Assembly (NCBI RefSeq): GCF_017368795.1
Contig: NZ_JAFNLL010000007.1
Coordinates: 124,001 to 188,000, forward strand
Reading direction: 5' to 3'
DNA length: 64,000 nucleotides
From: Arthrobacter cavernae
GTDB lineage: Bacteria > Actinomycetota > Actinomycetes > Actinomycetales > Micrococcaceae
The stretch's first letter is position 1. Every line of letters begins with the position of its first letter. Below are positions 16,098-24,875 of this stretch, in pieces. Below the pieces are notes generated by a model, which was not told where the DNA came from, did not search any database, and saw nothing but the letters and a program-made list of their open reading frames with translations. The translations under genes were made by a program, and so were the position numbers.

Positions 16098-17222
16098 ATG
16101 AAGATCGATCGCATTGAACTCTTCCAGGTGGACCTGCCGTACTCCGGCGGCACCTACCACTTGTCCGGTGGCCGCACCTACGAATCCTTTGACGCCTCCA
16201 TCGTCAAGATCACCGCCGACGACGGAACAACAGGCTGGGGCGAAAGCACGCCGTTCGGTGCCACGTGGATCGCCGCCCACGCCTTGGGTGCCCGTGCCGG
16301 CATTGCCGAATTGGCGCCGGCCCTCCTGGGCCGCGACCCCCGCCGGGTGGACCGGAACTTCGACCTCATGGACGCCACGCTGGTGGGGCACAACCACGCA
16401 AAAACACCGCTGGACATCGCCTGCTGGGACATCTTCGGAAAGTCGGTGGGCCTGCCCGTTTACGAGCTGCTGGGCGGCGGCACGGGAACGCCCATGGCCA
16501 TGATCTCCTCCATCCACGCGGGGGACCCGGAAGAAATGCGCGCCCGGGTGGCCGACCACCGCGCCCGCGGCTACCGTGGCCATTCCATCAAGGTCGGGAC
16601 GCCAGACAGCGAAGGCGGGCCCGCTCTCGACGCCGAGCGCATCATCGCCTGCCTCGCGGACCGGCAGCCGGGGGAATTCTTCCTGGTTGACGCCAACGGC
16701 GGCATGACGCCCGAAAGCGTCCTGCGGATGCTCGCCATGCTGCCGTCCGGGCTCGACATCGTCATCGAGGCCCCCTGCGCCACCTGGCGGGAAACCATGT
16801 CAGTGCGGCAACGCTGCCCGTATCCGATCGTCGTGAATGAACTTATCCAGCAGGACGAGGACGTCACGTGGGCCATTGCCCAGGACGCGGCGGACGGCAT
16901 CGGCTTGAAAATCTCCAAGTCCGGCGGACTCACGCCCGGGCGGCGGCAGCGCGATATTGCCCGTGCCGCCGGACTGACGGTCAGTGTCCAGGACACGGTA
17001 GGTTCCATGATCGCTTTTGCCGGCATCGCCCAGCTCGGTGCGACGGTTCCCGAAAAGCTGCTCCGCTGTATCTTGAACACCGCAGACATGGTCACCCTCA
17101 AGACTGCGGAGTTCGACTTCATCCAGCGCGACGGCGGCATCCTGCCCCCGGAGGCCCCTGGCCTTGGCATCACCGTCAACGAAGAGGTTCTCGGCGAGCC
17201 CGTCGCTGTCTGGGGCGATTAG
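16098..17222 (+). CDS. Enolase-superfamily (mandelate racemase/muconate lactonizing) dehydratase
   Basis: 374 residues. N-terminal capping domain (SGGRTYESFDASIVKITADD), then the barrel with GHSIKVGT (near 158), metal ligands in VDANGG (near 195) and VIEAPC (near 220), and a lysine acid/base in GLKISKSGG (near 270). The N-terminal region resembles cis-3-hydroxyproline dehydratase or hydroxyproline-betaine epimerase types, but these subgroups are hard to separate by eye. It abstracts an alpha proton from a carboxylate, causing epimerisation or dehydration. It may act in tandem with the MDR enzyme. A 38-bp perfect hairpin follows the gene. Confidence 0.8.
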   Translation: MKIDRIELFQVDLPYSGGTYHLSGGRTYESFDASIVKITADDGTTGWGESTPFGATWIAAHALGARAGIAELAPALLGRDPRRVDRNFDLMDATLVGHNHAKTPLDIACWDIFGKSVGLPVYELLGGGTGTPMAMISSIHAGDPEEMRARVADHRARGYRGHSIKVGTPDSEGGPALDAERIIACLADRQPGEFFLVDANGGMTPESVLRMLAMLPSGLDIVIEAPCATWRETMSVRQRCPYPIVVNELIQQDEDVTWAIAQDAADGIGLKISKSGGLTPGRRQRDIARAAGLTVSVQDTVGSMIAFAGIAQLGATVPEKLLRCILNTADMVTLKTAEFDFIQRDGGILPPEAPGLGITVNEEVLGEPVAVWGD

Positions 17223-17259
17223 GAACAATCCGGAAGCCTGACTCCTTGCGAGGGCAGAA

Positions 17260-17297
17260 GTGGGCACGGTAAACGGCAGACCGTTTACCGTGCCCAC
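17260..17297. promoter_or_regulatory. 38-bp perfect palindrome (17-bp arms) before the GntR gene
   Basis: Arms at 17260-17276 and 17281-17297 are exact inverses with a four-base centre CAGA; each contains GGTAAACGG or its complement. It ends 34 bases before the regulator's ATG and begins 37 bases after the enolase-family stop. GntR/FCD operators are short inverted repeats near the regulator, so autoregulation is the first reading; as RNA it is also a very stable hairpin and could terminate the upstream operon. No T tract follows. Confidence 0.6.
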
Positions 17298-17331
17298 TAG
17301 ACTGAACGGGGAAACAGGAAAGGTGGAAGAC

Positions 17332-18012
17332 ATGGCTGGAGCGCGGCGCATCACCAGGGCGGAAGCACTCGGCGCGCAGGTAGTGTCCGCATTGCGGGCC
17401 GATATCCTGACCGGCGATCTTCAACCGGGGGATCTGCTCGTCGAGGCTTCGCTGGCGGAGAAATTCGAAGTCAGCCGCGGCCCAGTCCGGGATGCCTTGC
17501 GCATTCTGTCCGGGGAAGGGTTGATCGCGTCCTCGGGCCGGAGTTTCCGTGTGGTCGGCTTGGATGAGAAGGACCTCCGCGATCTTTTCGCACTGCGTGA
17601 ACTGCTTGAGATAGCGGCCGCGCAGCAGTGCGCCACCTCGAACCCGGAAGGGTTCCGGCAGGTGGCCGACGCAGCTCTTGAGGACATGCGGAACGCGGCC
17701 GCGAACGGAGATACAGATGCTTTCGCCCGTGCCGACGTCGCCTTTCATTCGGCATTCTTCAGCGCATGCGGGAACCGCCGGCTGCTGGCGGTCTGGGAGC
17801 AGCACGTCCCTACCTTCGCAGAATTGTTCCGCCTGACCACAGCCTTGGATGAACCGTTGTCGCGTTCGGTGGAATGGCACCAGCAGATGCTCGACACCGT
17901 CATGGGCAAGGATGCGGATTCCATTGCGGCCGAGGTCCACAAGCTTGTGGTGGGCGGCGAAGAACAAATCGTCGCTGCCCAACGGCAATTGCTGGAGCAG
18001 CGGAACAGCTAG
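17332..18012 (+). CDS. GntR-family regulator, FadR/FCD type
   Basis: 226 residues from the ATG at 17332 (GGTGGA upstream). Winged helix-turn-helix at residues 8-75 (LVEASLAEKFEVSRGPVRDALRILSGEGLIASSG) and an all-helical FCD ligand domain with metal-site-like segments ADVAFHSAFFSACGNRR and SVEWHQQMLDTVMG. FCD regulators commonly respond to organic acids and repress adjacent catabolic genes. It faces the 94-residue gene tail to tail with overlapping stop codons (18009-18012). The hairpin at 17260-17297 is its probable operator. Confidence 0.82.
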   Translation: MAGARRITRAEALGAQVVSALRADILTGDLQPGDLLVEASLAEKFEVSRGPVRDALRILSGEGLIASSGRSFRVVGLDEKDLRDLFALRELLEIAAAQQCATSNPEGFRQVADAALEDMRNAAANGDTDAFARADVAFHSAFFSACGNRRLLAVWEQHVPTFAELFRLTTALDEPLSRSVEWHQQMLDTVMGKDADSIAAEVHKLVVGGEEQIVAAQRQLLEQRNS

Positions 18013-18293
18013 TCCCGGCCGTACGAACGGTTCCGGCGTGCGGTGGTCTTGCGTTTCCGGTACACCCGGAGCCGGTCGGTCTTGTGGACCATGGATCTGC
18101 CCATGCCGTCCTTCTGCATGATCCAGAAGACGCTGCCGTCCGGGCCGCGCATTTCCACGTGGCCGGAGGTGCTGGGGAAGCCGTTGGCGTAGATGACAAC
18201 TTCGTCGCCCCGGGACAGCGTTGTCCAGTTGGCTACGGGTTCCAATGATGCGGTTCCCTGCTGCTCAGGGTCCAGTTGACGGGCGGCACTCAT
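18009..18293 (-). CDS. 94-residue protein of unknown function, last gene of the monooxygenase operon
   Basis: Starts MSAARQLDPEQQGTASL with AAGGACAG upstream. The centre, LSRGDEVVIYANGFPSTSG, followed by GPDGSVFWIMQKDGMGRSMV, looks like a compact beta-barrel. The C terminus is a basic arginine/lysine tail (RKRKTTARRNRS) suggestive of nucleic acid or acidic-surface binding. A broken copy exists at 14584-14781. It follows the hydratase gene, with a strong hairpin (18321-18348) between them, so it may be made in smaller amount. Function unknown. Confidence 0.6.
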   Translation of the reverse strand: MSAARQLDPEQQGTASLEPVANWTTLSRGDEVVIYANGFPSTSGHVEMRGPDGSVFWIMQKDGMGRSMVHKTDRLRVYRKRKTTARRNRSYGRD

Positions 18294-18320
18294 TCCTGTC
18301 CTTAGTGATCAGATGCGAAA

Positions 18321-18348
18321 GGTGGCCGGGGCACTTGCCCCGGCCACC
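18321..18348 (-). terminator. Hairpin after the hydratase gene
   Basis: Two exact 13-base arms (GGTGGCCGGGGCA and its inverse) with a two-base centre; on the minus strand it is followed by TTTCGC. It lies 12 bases beyond the hydratase stop and before the 94-residue gene, so it can terminate or attenuate the long leftward operon. Confidence 0.65.
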
Positions 18349-18360
18349 TTGTCTTCGAAA

Positions 18361-19152
18361 TCAGGCTCCGACAGTCACGTCGAAGTCGATGCTTCCCCAG
18401 CCTTCGAAGGTGCCGGTCCAGCGGCCGGCCTCATTCATGGGAACGGCCTGGAGGCAGCTGCCCGGGAGGATGACCTGCCCGGCTTCGAACTCGACGTCGT
18501 ACTCCGCCAGGCGGTTGACGAGCCAGGCGACGGCGGCAATCGGGTTCCCGAGGATGTTCCGGGTGTTTCCGGAAATCACTTCCTTGTCGTTGAACCGCAG
18601 CACGCCGCGGGTGTCGCGCAGGTTCAGTTCGGTGATCTTCCGGGGCGTTCCGCCAAGGAGCACCGCGCCGGTGGAGCCGTTGTCGGCCAGGGTGTCCGGG
18701 AGCCCGATGGCCCAGTCCTTGACGCGGGAATCGATGATTTCGATGGACGGCAGGGCGTAGTCGATCGCATTGATGACGTCCGCAACCGTGGTGTTCCGGC
18801 CGCCCAGGTTCCGCTTCAGAACGAAGGCCGGCTCCAGCTCCACGAACGGCGCGATGAAGTCTTCGCGGCGCAGGCTGGTTCCTTCGTACGCGAAGAAGCC
18901 GGCCAGCAGGTGGCCGTAATCAGGCTGGTCAAGGCCGAAGGCGTCCTGCATGACCTTGGCGATGTTGCCGAGCTTGTAGCCGACCAGGCGGTCGCCGTTG
19001 GCGACGGCGTGCGCCACACCCGCTTTCTGGACGGCGAAGGCGGCGTCGACGTCCAGGGCCGGCCAGGTTTCCGTCGGGGCGGCGATGGGCGATCCCTGCA
19101 GGCGTGCGGCCCGCAGGGTGTCGGCGATGTTCTCGATGGCGAGGGTAGACAT
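18361..19152 (-). CDS. 2-oxopent-4-enoate hydratase / fumarylacetoacetate hydrolase-fold enzyme
   Basis: 263 residues of the MhpD/HpcG/DmpH type. Motifs: GDRLVGYKLGNIAKVMQ (near 53), FVELEPAFVLKRNLGG (near 105) with acidic metal ligands, and a C-terminal FEAGQVILPGSCLQAVPM. The group hydrates 2-hydroxydienoates (or decarboxylates 4-oxalocrotonate) in meta-cleavage pathways, giving 4-hydroxy-2-oxo acids that are then split by an aldolase. An HpaI-type aldolase is encoded at 27286-28119 in the same regulon, making the pair a plausible lower pathway. AAAGGAAC precedes the ATG. Confidence 0.82.
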   Translation of the reverse strand: MSTLAIENIADTLRAARLQGSPIAAPTETWPALDVDAAFAVQKAGVAHAVANGDRLVGYKLGNIAKVMQDAFGLDQPDYGHLLAGFFAYEGTSLRREDFIAPFVELEPAFVLKRNLGGRNTTVADVINAIDYALPSIEIIDSRVKDWAIGLPDTLADNGSTGAVLLGGTPRKITELNLRDTRGVLRFNDKEVISGNTRNILGNPIAAVAWLVNRLAEYDVEFEAGQVILPGSCLQAVPMNEAGRWTGTFEGWGSIDFDVTVGA

Positions 19153-19237
19153 GGGCGTGTTCCTTTGGTGAGTGGATTTCCGGCCCGGGCGCTGTATGGC
19201 ACCGTTGCGAGTTTGCCCGGGCCGGAAGTTGGGGGAG

Positions 19238-20824
19238 TTACTGCTGGGCGAGGGTGATTTCGCCGTCGATCAGCCGGTTCACGTTCCAGGGGTTTGCGTC
19301 CCGCAGCGGTGCCGGGAGCAGCTGCTGGGGGAAGTTCTGGTAGGAAACCGGCCGCAGGAAGCGGTCGATCGCCAGGGTCCCCACGGACGTGGTCTTGGAA
19401 TCGGACGTGGCGGGGTACGGGCCGCCGTGGACCATCGCGTGGCCCACTTCGACGCCGGTGGGCCAGCCGTTGATGATGATCCGGCCCACCTTGCGTTCCA
19501 GCACAGTGACGAGCGGCGCAACCGTGGCGTAGTCGGATTCAGCTGCCTGGAACGTTGCCGTCAGCTGGCCTTCGAGCCGGAGCGTGGCGCCGATCAGGTC
19601 CTCAACGGCTTTGTACCGGACAACGAGGCTGGCGGCCCCGAAGATTTCTTCGTGCAGGGTCCGGTTCTTCTTGAAGACATCGAGGTCCACGCTGAAGATC
19701 GCGGGGGCCGGTGCGTTCGCCGTCGAACCGGAAGTGCCGCGGGCCACGAGTTCAGTTTCCGCGACGTCGTCCACGGCCTCGAAACCGGACTGCCAGGAGG
19801 CTGCGATCCCCGGGGTGAGCATCGTCTGGCCTGCTTGGCCGCCAACCGCCTTGGCCACAGCGTCGACCAGGCGGTCGCCGTCGTCGCCCACCGGCACAAA
19901 CAAGAGCCCGGGCGAGGTGCAGAGCTGGCCGGAGCTGCCGGTGACGGAGGTGGTGTATTGGGCGGCGAGGGCCTCGAGGTCGCCCTCCAGGGCGCCCGGC
20001 AGTACGTAGACCGGGTTGATGGAGGACATCTCAGCGTAGACCGGAATGGGTTCGGGGCGTGCTGCGGCGGTACGCATGAGGGCGGTGCCGCCGCCGCGGG
20101 AACCGGTGAACCCGACGGCCTTGATGACGGGATCGGAGACCAGGGCCTGGCCGATCTTGCTGCCGGCACCGTAGATCAGCGAGAAGACGCCCGGGTGCAG
20201 CCCGGCTGCGCGCACGGCCTGCGTGATGGCGCGGCCCACCAGCTCGGAGGTGCCCGGGTGGGCGTTGTGTGCCTTGACGATCACCGGGCAGCCGGCGGCC
20301 AGCGCGGAGGCGGTGTCTCCGCCCGCAACGGAGAATGCCAGCGGGAAGTTGCTGGCGCCGAAGACGGCTACCGGGCCCAGAGGAACCTGGCGCAGCCGGA
20401 TGTCGGCGCGGGGCAGCGGGGTGCGGTCCGGAATGGCGGGGTCGATCCGGACGCCGCGGAAGTCGCCCTGGCGGACAACCTTGGCGAACAGCCGCAGCTG
20501 GCCGATGGTGCGGGCGCGCTCGCCCTGCAGGCGGGCGGCGGGAAGGCCGGTTTCCGCAGAGCCCCGCTCGATCAGCTCATCGCCGATCGCCTCGATGTTG
20601 TCGGCGATGGTTTCCAGGAAGCGGGCGTGCTTTTCCGGGTCGAGGTTGCTGAAGGATTCGAAGGCGTCCGCGGCGGCATCCGTTGCCGTGCGGAGCTGCG
20701 CTTCGCTGATCAGGGTGTAGGCGGGTTCGAGCTGTTGGTTGTTTGAGGGGTCGATGCCGAAGGAAGTGCCGTCGGTACCGACGATCGTTTCCCCGGCGAT
20801 CAGGGAGTGTCCCGTGAGTGTCAT
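19238..20824 (-). CDS. NADP-type aldehyde dehydrogenase, 2-oxoglutarate-semialdehyde dehydrogenase-like
   Basis: 528 residues, the longer form typical of 2-oxoglutarate-semialdehyde dehydrogenases (type III). Cofactor site GPVAVFGASNFPLAFSVAGG (near 155), PVIVKAHNAHPGTSE (near 185), general base in PIPVYAEMSSINP (near 265) and catalytic cysteine in GSSGQLCTSPG (near 302). It oxidises a semialdehyde to the dicarboxylate, classically 2-oxoglutarate semialdehyde to 2-oxoglutarate. With the IlvD/Edd dehydratase this resembles the end of non-phosphorylative sugar-acid or hydroxyproline routes, but the monooxygenase neighbours suggest another source of the aldehyde. AGGAGA precedes the ATG. Confidence 0.87.
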   Translation of the reverse strand: MTLTGHSLIAGETIVGTDGTSFGIDPSNNQQLEPAYTLISEAQLRTATDAAADAFESFSNLDPEKHARFLETIADNIEAIGDELIERGSAETGLPAARLQGERARTIGQLRLFAKVVRQGDFRGVRIDPAIPDRTPLPRADIRLRQVPLGPVAVFGASNFPLAFSVAGGDTASALAAGCPVIVKAHNAHPGTSELVGRAITQAVRAAGLHPGVFSLIYGAGSKIGQALVSDPVIKAVGFTGSRGGGTALMRTAAARPEPIPVYAEMSSINPVYVLPGALEGDLEALAAQYTTSVTGSSGQLCTSPGLLFVPVGDDGDRLVDAVAKAVGGQAGQTMLTPGIAASWQSGFEAVDDVAETELVARGTSGSTANAPAPAIFSVDLDVFKKNRTLHEEIFGAASLVVRYKAVEDLIGATLRLEGQLTATFQAAESDYATVAPLVTVLERKVGRIIINGWPTGVEVGHAMVHGGPYPATSDSKTTSVGTLAIDRFLRPVSYQNFPQQLLPAPLRDANPWNVNRLIDGEITLAQQ

Positions 20825-20910
20825 CGTCGCGTCTCCTGTGCGATTGGAAGTGTGAAGGTACGACGGCGGCCCGGCCTGGCCGACCGCCGTCGTGGGTTGT
20901 TGCGGGACGG

Positions 20911-21327
20911 TCAGTTACCGGCACCCAGGTGCCAGATGCCCAGCGCGGAAAGCAGCTCGCGCGGATCCCAGACGACCGTCTCCTCCGCCAGTTTTTCGCC
21001 TTCGAAGCGCAGGAAGGAGGCGCCGGCGACGGTGACGCTGCGGCCGGTGGCCGGCACGTCCATGAAGCTGCCCTGGTGGCTTCCCTGGGTCTGCCAGTGG
21101 ATGGCAACGGTGTCCCCGTTTTCGACGAACTGCAGGATGTCGGTGCGGGTGTCGGGGAAGGCTGCGTGCATCGCCTCGATGTTCGCCTTCAGGGTTTCGT
21201 AGTCTTCGCTGCCGGACTTGGAACGGCGGACATAGCCGGGGGCGATGAGTTCTTCGAATGCGGCGAGGTCGCCGTTGCCCCAGGCGTCGTTCCAGGCCTT
21301 GAGGATGGTTTCTTTACGGTTGCTCAT
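20911..21327 (-). CDS. NTF2-like/SnoaL-fold protein (ester cyclase family)
   Basis: 138 residues with the cone-shaped NTF2-like fold: ILKAWNDAWGNGDLAAFEEL at the N terminus, then FPDTRTDILQFVENGDTVAI and SFMDVPATGRSVTVAGASFL. Members are small enzymes (cyclases, dehydratases, isomerases) or ligand binders. Its ATG overlaps the flavin reductase stop by four bases, tying it to the two-component monooxygenase. A role in isomerising or hydrolysing the unstable oxygenated product is conceivable but not shown. Confidence 0.78.
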   Translation of the reverse strand: MSNRKETILKAWNDAWGNGDLAAFEELIAPGYVRRSKSGSEDYETLKANIEAMHAAFPDTRTDILQFVENGDTVAIHWQTQGSHQGSFMDVPATGRSVTVAGASFLRFEGEKLAEETVVWDPRELLSALGIWHLGAGN

Positions 21328-21893
21328 GATGCGCTCTTTGCTTCAACGGGGGCGGGTGCCGCGGCAGGTGCGGGCATTTCGATGGGGAGGTACTGGCCGA
21401 ACTTTCCGCCCCGGAACAGGAGGGCGTCGCCGCTGCCCTGTTCCATGGAGACGATGGAGCCGACCACCATGTAGTGGTCGCCCACGGCGACCTCCGCGGT
21501 GACGACGCAGTCGATGTACGCGGTGGCGCCTTCGATGTGCGGGGTGCCCAGGGCACAGGTGCTGTTGGGTACGTCTTCGAGCTTCCGGGGGCCCTTGCTC
21601 GAGAGCTTGCGGCAGACCGGGACCTGGTCATCGGCGAGGATGTTCGCCGTGAAGTTCTGCAGCTTGCGCACCTTGGGCCAGGTCGAGGAGGACTTGTCCA
21701 CGCAGAACATGACGAGCGGCGGATCGATCGAGAGCGACTGGAAGGTGCCGACCACCAGGCCGAGCTTCTCGCCGTCGTCGTTGACGCCGGTGATGGCCGT
21801 GACGCCGGTGGGCAGGAGCCCGAGGATCTGGCGGTAGTAGGCGGGAGTGATCTCCATGGCCGGAACCTTTTCGGCCGTTGGGGTGATATCCAT
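21324..21893 (-). CDS. Flavin reductase (NAD(P)H:FMN) of the two-component monooxygenase
   Basis: 189 residues of the HpaC/flavin-reductase-like split-barrel family: YYRQILGLLPTGVTAITGVN (near 18), LGLVVGTFQSLSIDPPLVMF (near 45), FTANILADDQ (near 88) and GDHYMVVGSIVSME (near 145). It should supply reduced FMN to the LLM oxygenase encoded two genes upstream. AAGGAAC lies ahead of the ATG. The C terminus is an alanine/proline-rich tail without obvious function. Confidence 0.87.
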   Translation of the reverse strand: MDITPTAEKVPAMEITPAYYRQILGLLPTGVTAITGVNDDGEKLGLVVGTFQSLSIDPPLVMFCVDKSSSTWPKVRKLQNFTANILADDQVPVCRKLSSKGPRKLEDVPNSTCALGTPHIEGATAYIDCVVTAEVAVGDHYMVVGSIVSMEQGSGDALLFRGGKFGQYLPIEMPAPAAAPAPVEAKSAS

Positions 21894-21905
21894 GACGGGT
21901 TCCTT

Positions 21906-23228
21906 TTACTTTGCTGGGGAGTGCAGTTCTGCGTTGGACTGCAGTTCTGTGTGGACGAGGCGGCCTGCGCGCAGGCCGCTTTCGATGGCGCCGTCGAAGA
22001 AGCCGGCCCAGATGTTGGCGGTGTCTGCGCTGGCGAAGTGCAATGCGCCTTCGCTGGCCTGCTGTGCGGCGTGGTACTTGGTGAGCTGGCCGGGGCGCTG
22101 GATCTGCCAGGTCTCCTCCGCGTAGGGGTCTTCACCCCACTTGTGTCCGGTGACCTCGAGGACTTCCAGATCGTCGCGCCAGACCTTGATGGCTTCCTGG
22201 ATCTGCTGGGGATCGGTGACATCGATGCGGTGGGCATCGGCGCCGAAGCCCACCAGCACGGCGTCGGTGTCGCCGACGAACTCGGTGCGGATCACGGACA
22301 GCGGCTTGTCTTGGGCGGAGTACGCGAAGAACGGCTTGATCGGGCCCTTGACCCGGATCCAGGCCTTGACGCCCTGGGAGGCGGTCTTTTCCCGGCTGGG
22401 GGCCAGCTTGCCTTCGGAAAGGGCGGGCTCGACGTCGAGCTTGTGCAGCACGTTCTGGGGGAGCGTGATGACAACCTTCTTTGCCTGGATTTCCTGGCCG
22501 TCGCCGTAGCTGACGGTGGCGCTGTCGGCGTTGTGCCGGACGGCGGTCACCGGGGCGTTGAGGCGGAGGTCCGCGTTGGCGTCTTCGGCGATGGCGTTGG
22601 CCAGGCCGTCGTTGCCGTCCTTCAGGCGGTAGATCGCCGAGGCCTCGTGCATCAGGTGCCAGTGCCCGGAGGAGCCGGCGGTCCAGCGCAGCGCGTTGAC
22701 GTAGGCGCACTGGTCCAGCGGAGCGTTGAAGTGGCCCACCCAGGCGGCCTCGTTCGCGTTCCGCTCGTCCTCGGAGAGGTCCAGCTTGTCCAGCATCTCC
22801 TGCAGGTTGTACTGGTCCACGTCGGCCAGATTCTCCACGGTCAGCGGTGCATCCGGGCGGGGCAGCCACTTCATGGTGTCTTCGAGCAGCCGGGTCATTC
22901 CGGGGTCGATCAGTTTCATAAAGTCGTCAAGGTTGCCGCGGCGTACTTCGTCGCCGGCCAGCCAGTAGGTTTCCTCCGATCGCGGACCGCGAGAGACCTC
23001 CAGCCCGTAGCGGGTGACCTCGGCCCAGACGTGGGGCTGGGTCCAGTGCAGCCAGTTGCCGCCGAGCTCAAGGTTCTGGCCAAGGCGGCGCTCGGTGTAA
23101 AGGCGGCCGCCGATCCGGTCGCGGGCTTCCAGGACCACAACCTTGTGGCCGCGGTTACCGAGTTCGCGGGCGGTGATGAGGCCGGCAAGGCCGGCACCGA
23201 TGACGACGACGTCGGTCTGTTCAGTCAT
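21906..23228 (-). CDS. FAD-dependent monoamine oxidase family protein
   Basis: 440 residues. FAD-binding VVVIGAGLAGLITARELGNRGH with the following LEARDRIGGRLYTER at the N terminus, GGNWLHWTQPHVW near 75, and a C-terminal LHFASADTANIWAGFFDGAIESG flavin motif. Flavin amine oxidases turn primary or secondary amines (putrescine, tyramine, hydroxynicotine) into imines or aldehydes with H2O2. This predicts an amine-bearing substrate for the pathway, whose aldehyde could be handled by the aldehyde dehydrogenase downstream. Thirty bases after the LLM gene in the same operon; GGAGATAC precedes the ATG. Confidence 0.84.
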   Translation of the reverse strand: MTEQTDVVVIGAGLAGLITARELGNRGHKVVVLEARDRIGGRLYTERRLGQNLELGGNWLHWTQPHVWAEVTRYGLEVSRGPRSEETYWLAGDEVRRGNLDDFMKLIDPGMTRLLEDTMKWLPRPDAPLTVENLADVDQYNLQEMLDKLDLSEDERNANEAAWVGHFNAPLDQCAYVNALRWTAGSSGHWHLMHEASAIYRLKDGNDGLANAIAEDANADLRLNAPVTAVRHNADSATVSYGDGQEIQAKKVVITLPQNVLHKLDVEPALSEGKLAPSREKTASQGVKAWIRVKGPIKPFFAYSAQDKPLSVIRTEFVGDTDAVLVGFGADAHRIDVTDPQQIQEAIKVWRDDLEVLEVTGHKWGEDPYAEETWQIQRPGQLTKYHAAQQASEGALHFASADTANIWAGFFDGAIESGLRAGRLVHTELQSNAELHSPAK

Positions 23229-23258
23229 GTGTATCTCCGTTGATATCTGTCGGGATGC

Positions 23259-24668
23259 TTAGCTGGCGGTGGAGTCGGCTGCGGGGGCTAGCCGTCCCGT
23301 GCGGTAGCCGGTGGCCGGGTGGCCGTCCAGGGTGTACTTCTGGCCGAACAGCTTTTCGCGCAGGGTTACCGGGTCCTCGTCCTCCGTGCGTGCAGGGGCC
23401 ACGAGGCCTTCGGCGCGAAGCACGGGGAGGGCGAGTTCGATGAAGTCATCCCAGCCGCCCGGCTTGGTGATGTAGCTGAGGTTGATGCCGTCGACGCCGG
23501 CTTCGTCGCGCCAGCGGCGCAGCTCGGCAGCGACCGTCTCCGGGGAGCCGACGATCGTTGACCCGGTGCCGCCGACGGCGAGGAATTCGGCGATCTGGCG
23601 CGGGGTCCAGTCGCGGTCCGGGTCGGCCTTGGAGAACATGTCCACCATGGACTGGCCGGCCTTCGTGCCGACAGACCTCAGAGGAGTGTCCAGTTCGTAC
23701 TCGGCCATGTCGATGCCGGTCCAGCCGCTGAAGCGGGCCAGGATTCCGTCGATCGGGGCGGTCTCGACGGCCTTCCGGTACTTGGCCTGGGCTTCCTCAT
23801 CGGTAGGTGCGACGACGACGGTGAGCAGGATGACGATCTTGACGTCCTTCGGGTCGCGCCCCGCATCGGCCACGGCCTGGCGCAACTTGTCCACCGAGCG
23901 CTTGGTACCCTCCACCGACGTCCCCTGGAGGAAGACGGCTTCGGCGTGCTTACCGCCGAACGCCATGCCGCGGGAGGAAGCACCGGCCTGGAACAGGACT
24001 GGGGTGCGCTGCGGCGAAGGCTCGCAGAGGTGGAACCCGGGGACCCGGAAGTGCGTGCCGGAGTGGTTGATCTGGTGCACCTTGGCGGGATCGATGTAGG
24101 TGGCCGACTCGGCGTCGCGCACCACCGCGTCCTCTTCGAAGGAGCTTTCCCAGAGCTTGTAGACCACGTCCATGTACTCGTCTGCCATGTCGTAGCGCTC
24201 TTCGGGACTGAGCTGCTGTTCCTTGCCGAGGTTCCGGGCGGCAGCTTCGGAGTAGGACGTCACGATGTTCCAGCCGACCCGGCCGGAGGTGAGGTGGTCC
24301 AGGGAACTGAACTTGCGGGCCAGCAGGTACGGCGGCTCGTAGGTGGCCGAGCAGGTGACGCCGAAGGTGAGGTGCTTCGTGACGGCGGCCATGCCGCTGA
24401 TCAGCACGGTGGGGTCGTTGATGGGGAACTGCGCGGCGTCGCGCAGGGCAGCATCTCCGTTGCCGCGGTAGACATCGTGGTAGCCGACGTTGTCGGCGAA
24501 GAAAATGCCGTCGAATCCGGCCTCCTCAAGCTTCCGGGCGATGCCGGTCCAGTACTGGAGATCGGTGTAGCGATGGCCTTGATCGCCTTCGTTGCGCCAC
24601 GAGCCCGAGGTCAGGTGGGCCGGGGCGAAGACGTCAAAGGCAAAGAGGCTCAGAGGCTCGTTTTTCAT
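23259..24668 (-). CDS. FMN-dependent LLM-class monooxygenase (NtaA/SnaA/DszA family)
   Basis: 469 residues with the luciferase-like barrel: FDGIFFADNVGYHDVYRGNG (near 53), TKHLTFGVTCSATYEPPYLL (near 97), SGRVGWNIVTSYSEAAARN (near 127) and PVLFQAGASSRGM (near 225). The long form matches NtaA, EmoA, SnaA and DszA oxygenases, which use reduced FMN from a separate reductase to hydroxylate or cleave C-N and C-S bonds. First gene of a seven-gene leftward operon that also encodes the reductase; the regulon also includes a riboflavin kinase. Substrate unknown. GGAAG lies nine bases before the ATG. Confidence 0.88.
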   Translation of the reverse strand: MKNEPLSLFAFDVFAPAHLTSGSWRNEGDQGHRYTDLQYWTGIARKLEEAGFDGIFFADNVGYHDVYRGNGDAALRDAAQFPINDPTVLISGMAAVTKHLTFGVTCSATYEPPYLLARKFSSLDHLTSGRVGWNIVTSYSEAAARNLGKEQQLSPEERYDMADEYMDVVYKLWESSFEEDAVVRDAESATYIDPAKVHQINHSGTHFRVPGFHLCEPSPQRTPVLFQAGASSRGMAFGGKHAEAVFLQGTSVEGTKRSVDKLRQAVADAGRDPKDVKIVILLTVVVAPTDEEAQAKYRKAVETAPIDGILARFSGWTGIDMAEYELDTPLRSVGTKAGQSMVDMFSKADPDRDWTPRQIAEFLAVGGTGSTIVGSPETVAAELRRWRDEAGVDGINLSYITKPGGWDDFIELALPVLRAEGLVAPARTEDEDPVTLREKLFGQKYTLDGHPATGYRTGRLAPAADSTAS

Positions 24669-24733
24669 GGCGACGGTACTTCCTTGGACTGTGCCGGATG
24701 ATGCGGCAGATTCATCGGGTCATGCTCAATAAA

Positions 24734-24776
24734 TGAACGTTGCGTTCAATTTAGGTGTTGCGCAGCTCACTGTCAA
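24734..24776 (-). promoter_or_regulatory. Promoter with regulon operator 5 for the monooxygenase operon
   Basis: Minus-strand TTGACA (24771-24776), 17-bp spacer, TAAATT (24748-24753), then operator TGAACG-ttg-CGTTCA at 24734-24748, sharing one base with the -10 box. Both the operator and surrounding bases closely match the riboflavin kinase promoter at 31915-31958. Confidence 0.78.
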
Positions 24777-24813
24777 GAGGTGATCCAAGTCGCGAAAAGT
24801 TACGCCCCGACTC

Positions 24814-24875
24814 TTGACACTCGATGTGGCCGGTGTCATATTTTTGATCACGACGTTCGAATCTTGAACTCCCCG
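24814..24875 (+). promoter_or_regulatory. Probable promoter of the MFS transporter gene
   Basis: TTGACA at 24814-24819, 17-bp spacer, CATATT at 24837-24842. A degenerate operator, TGATCA-cga-CGTTCG, lies at 24845-24859, and TTGAACTCCCCG at 24864-24875 is repeated exactly at 29519-29530 ahead of the second IclR gene. Confidence 0.55.

Noticed and set aside
17300..17310. An eighth regulon operator at CTGAACGGGG before the GntR gene
   Set aside because: Only one half-site; the opposite arm is missing.
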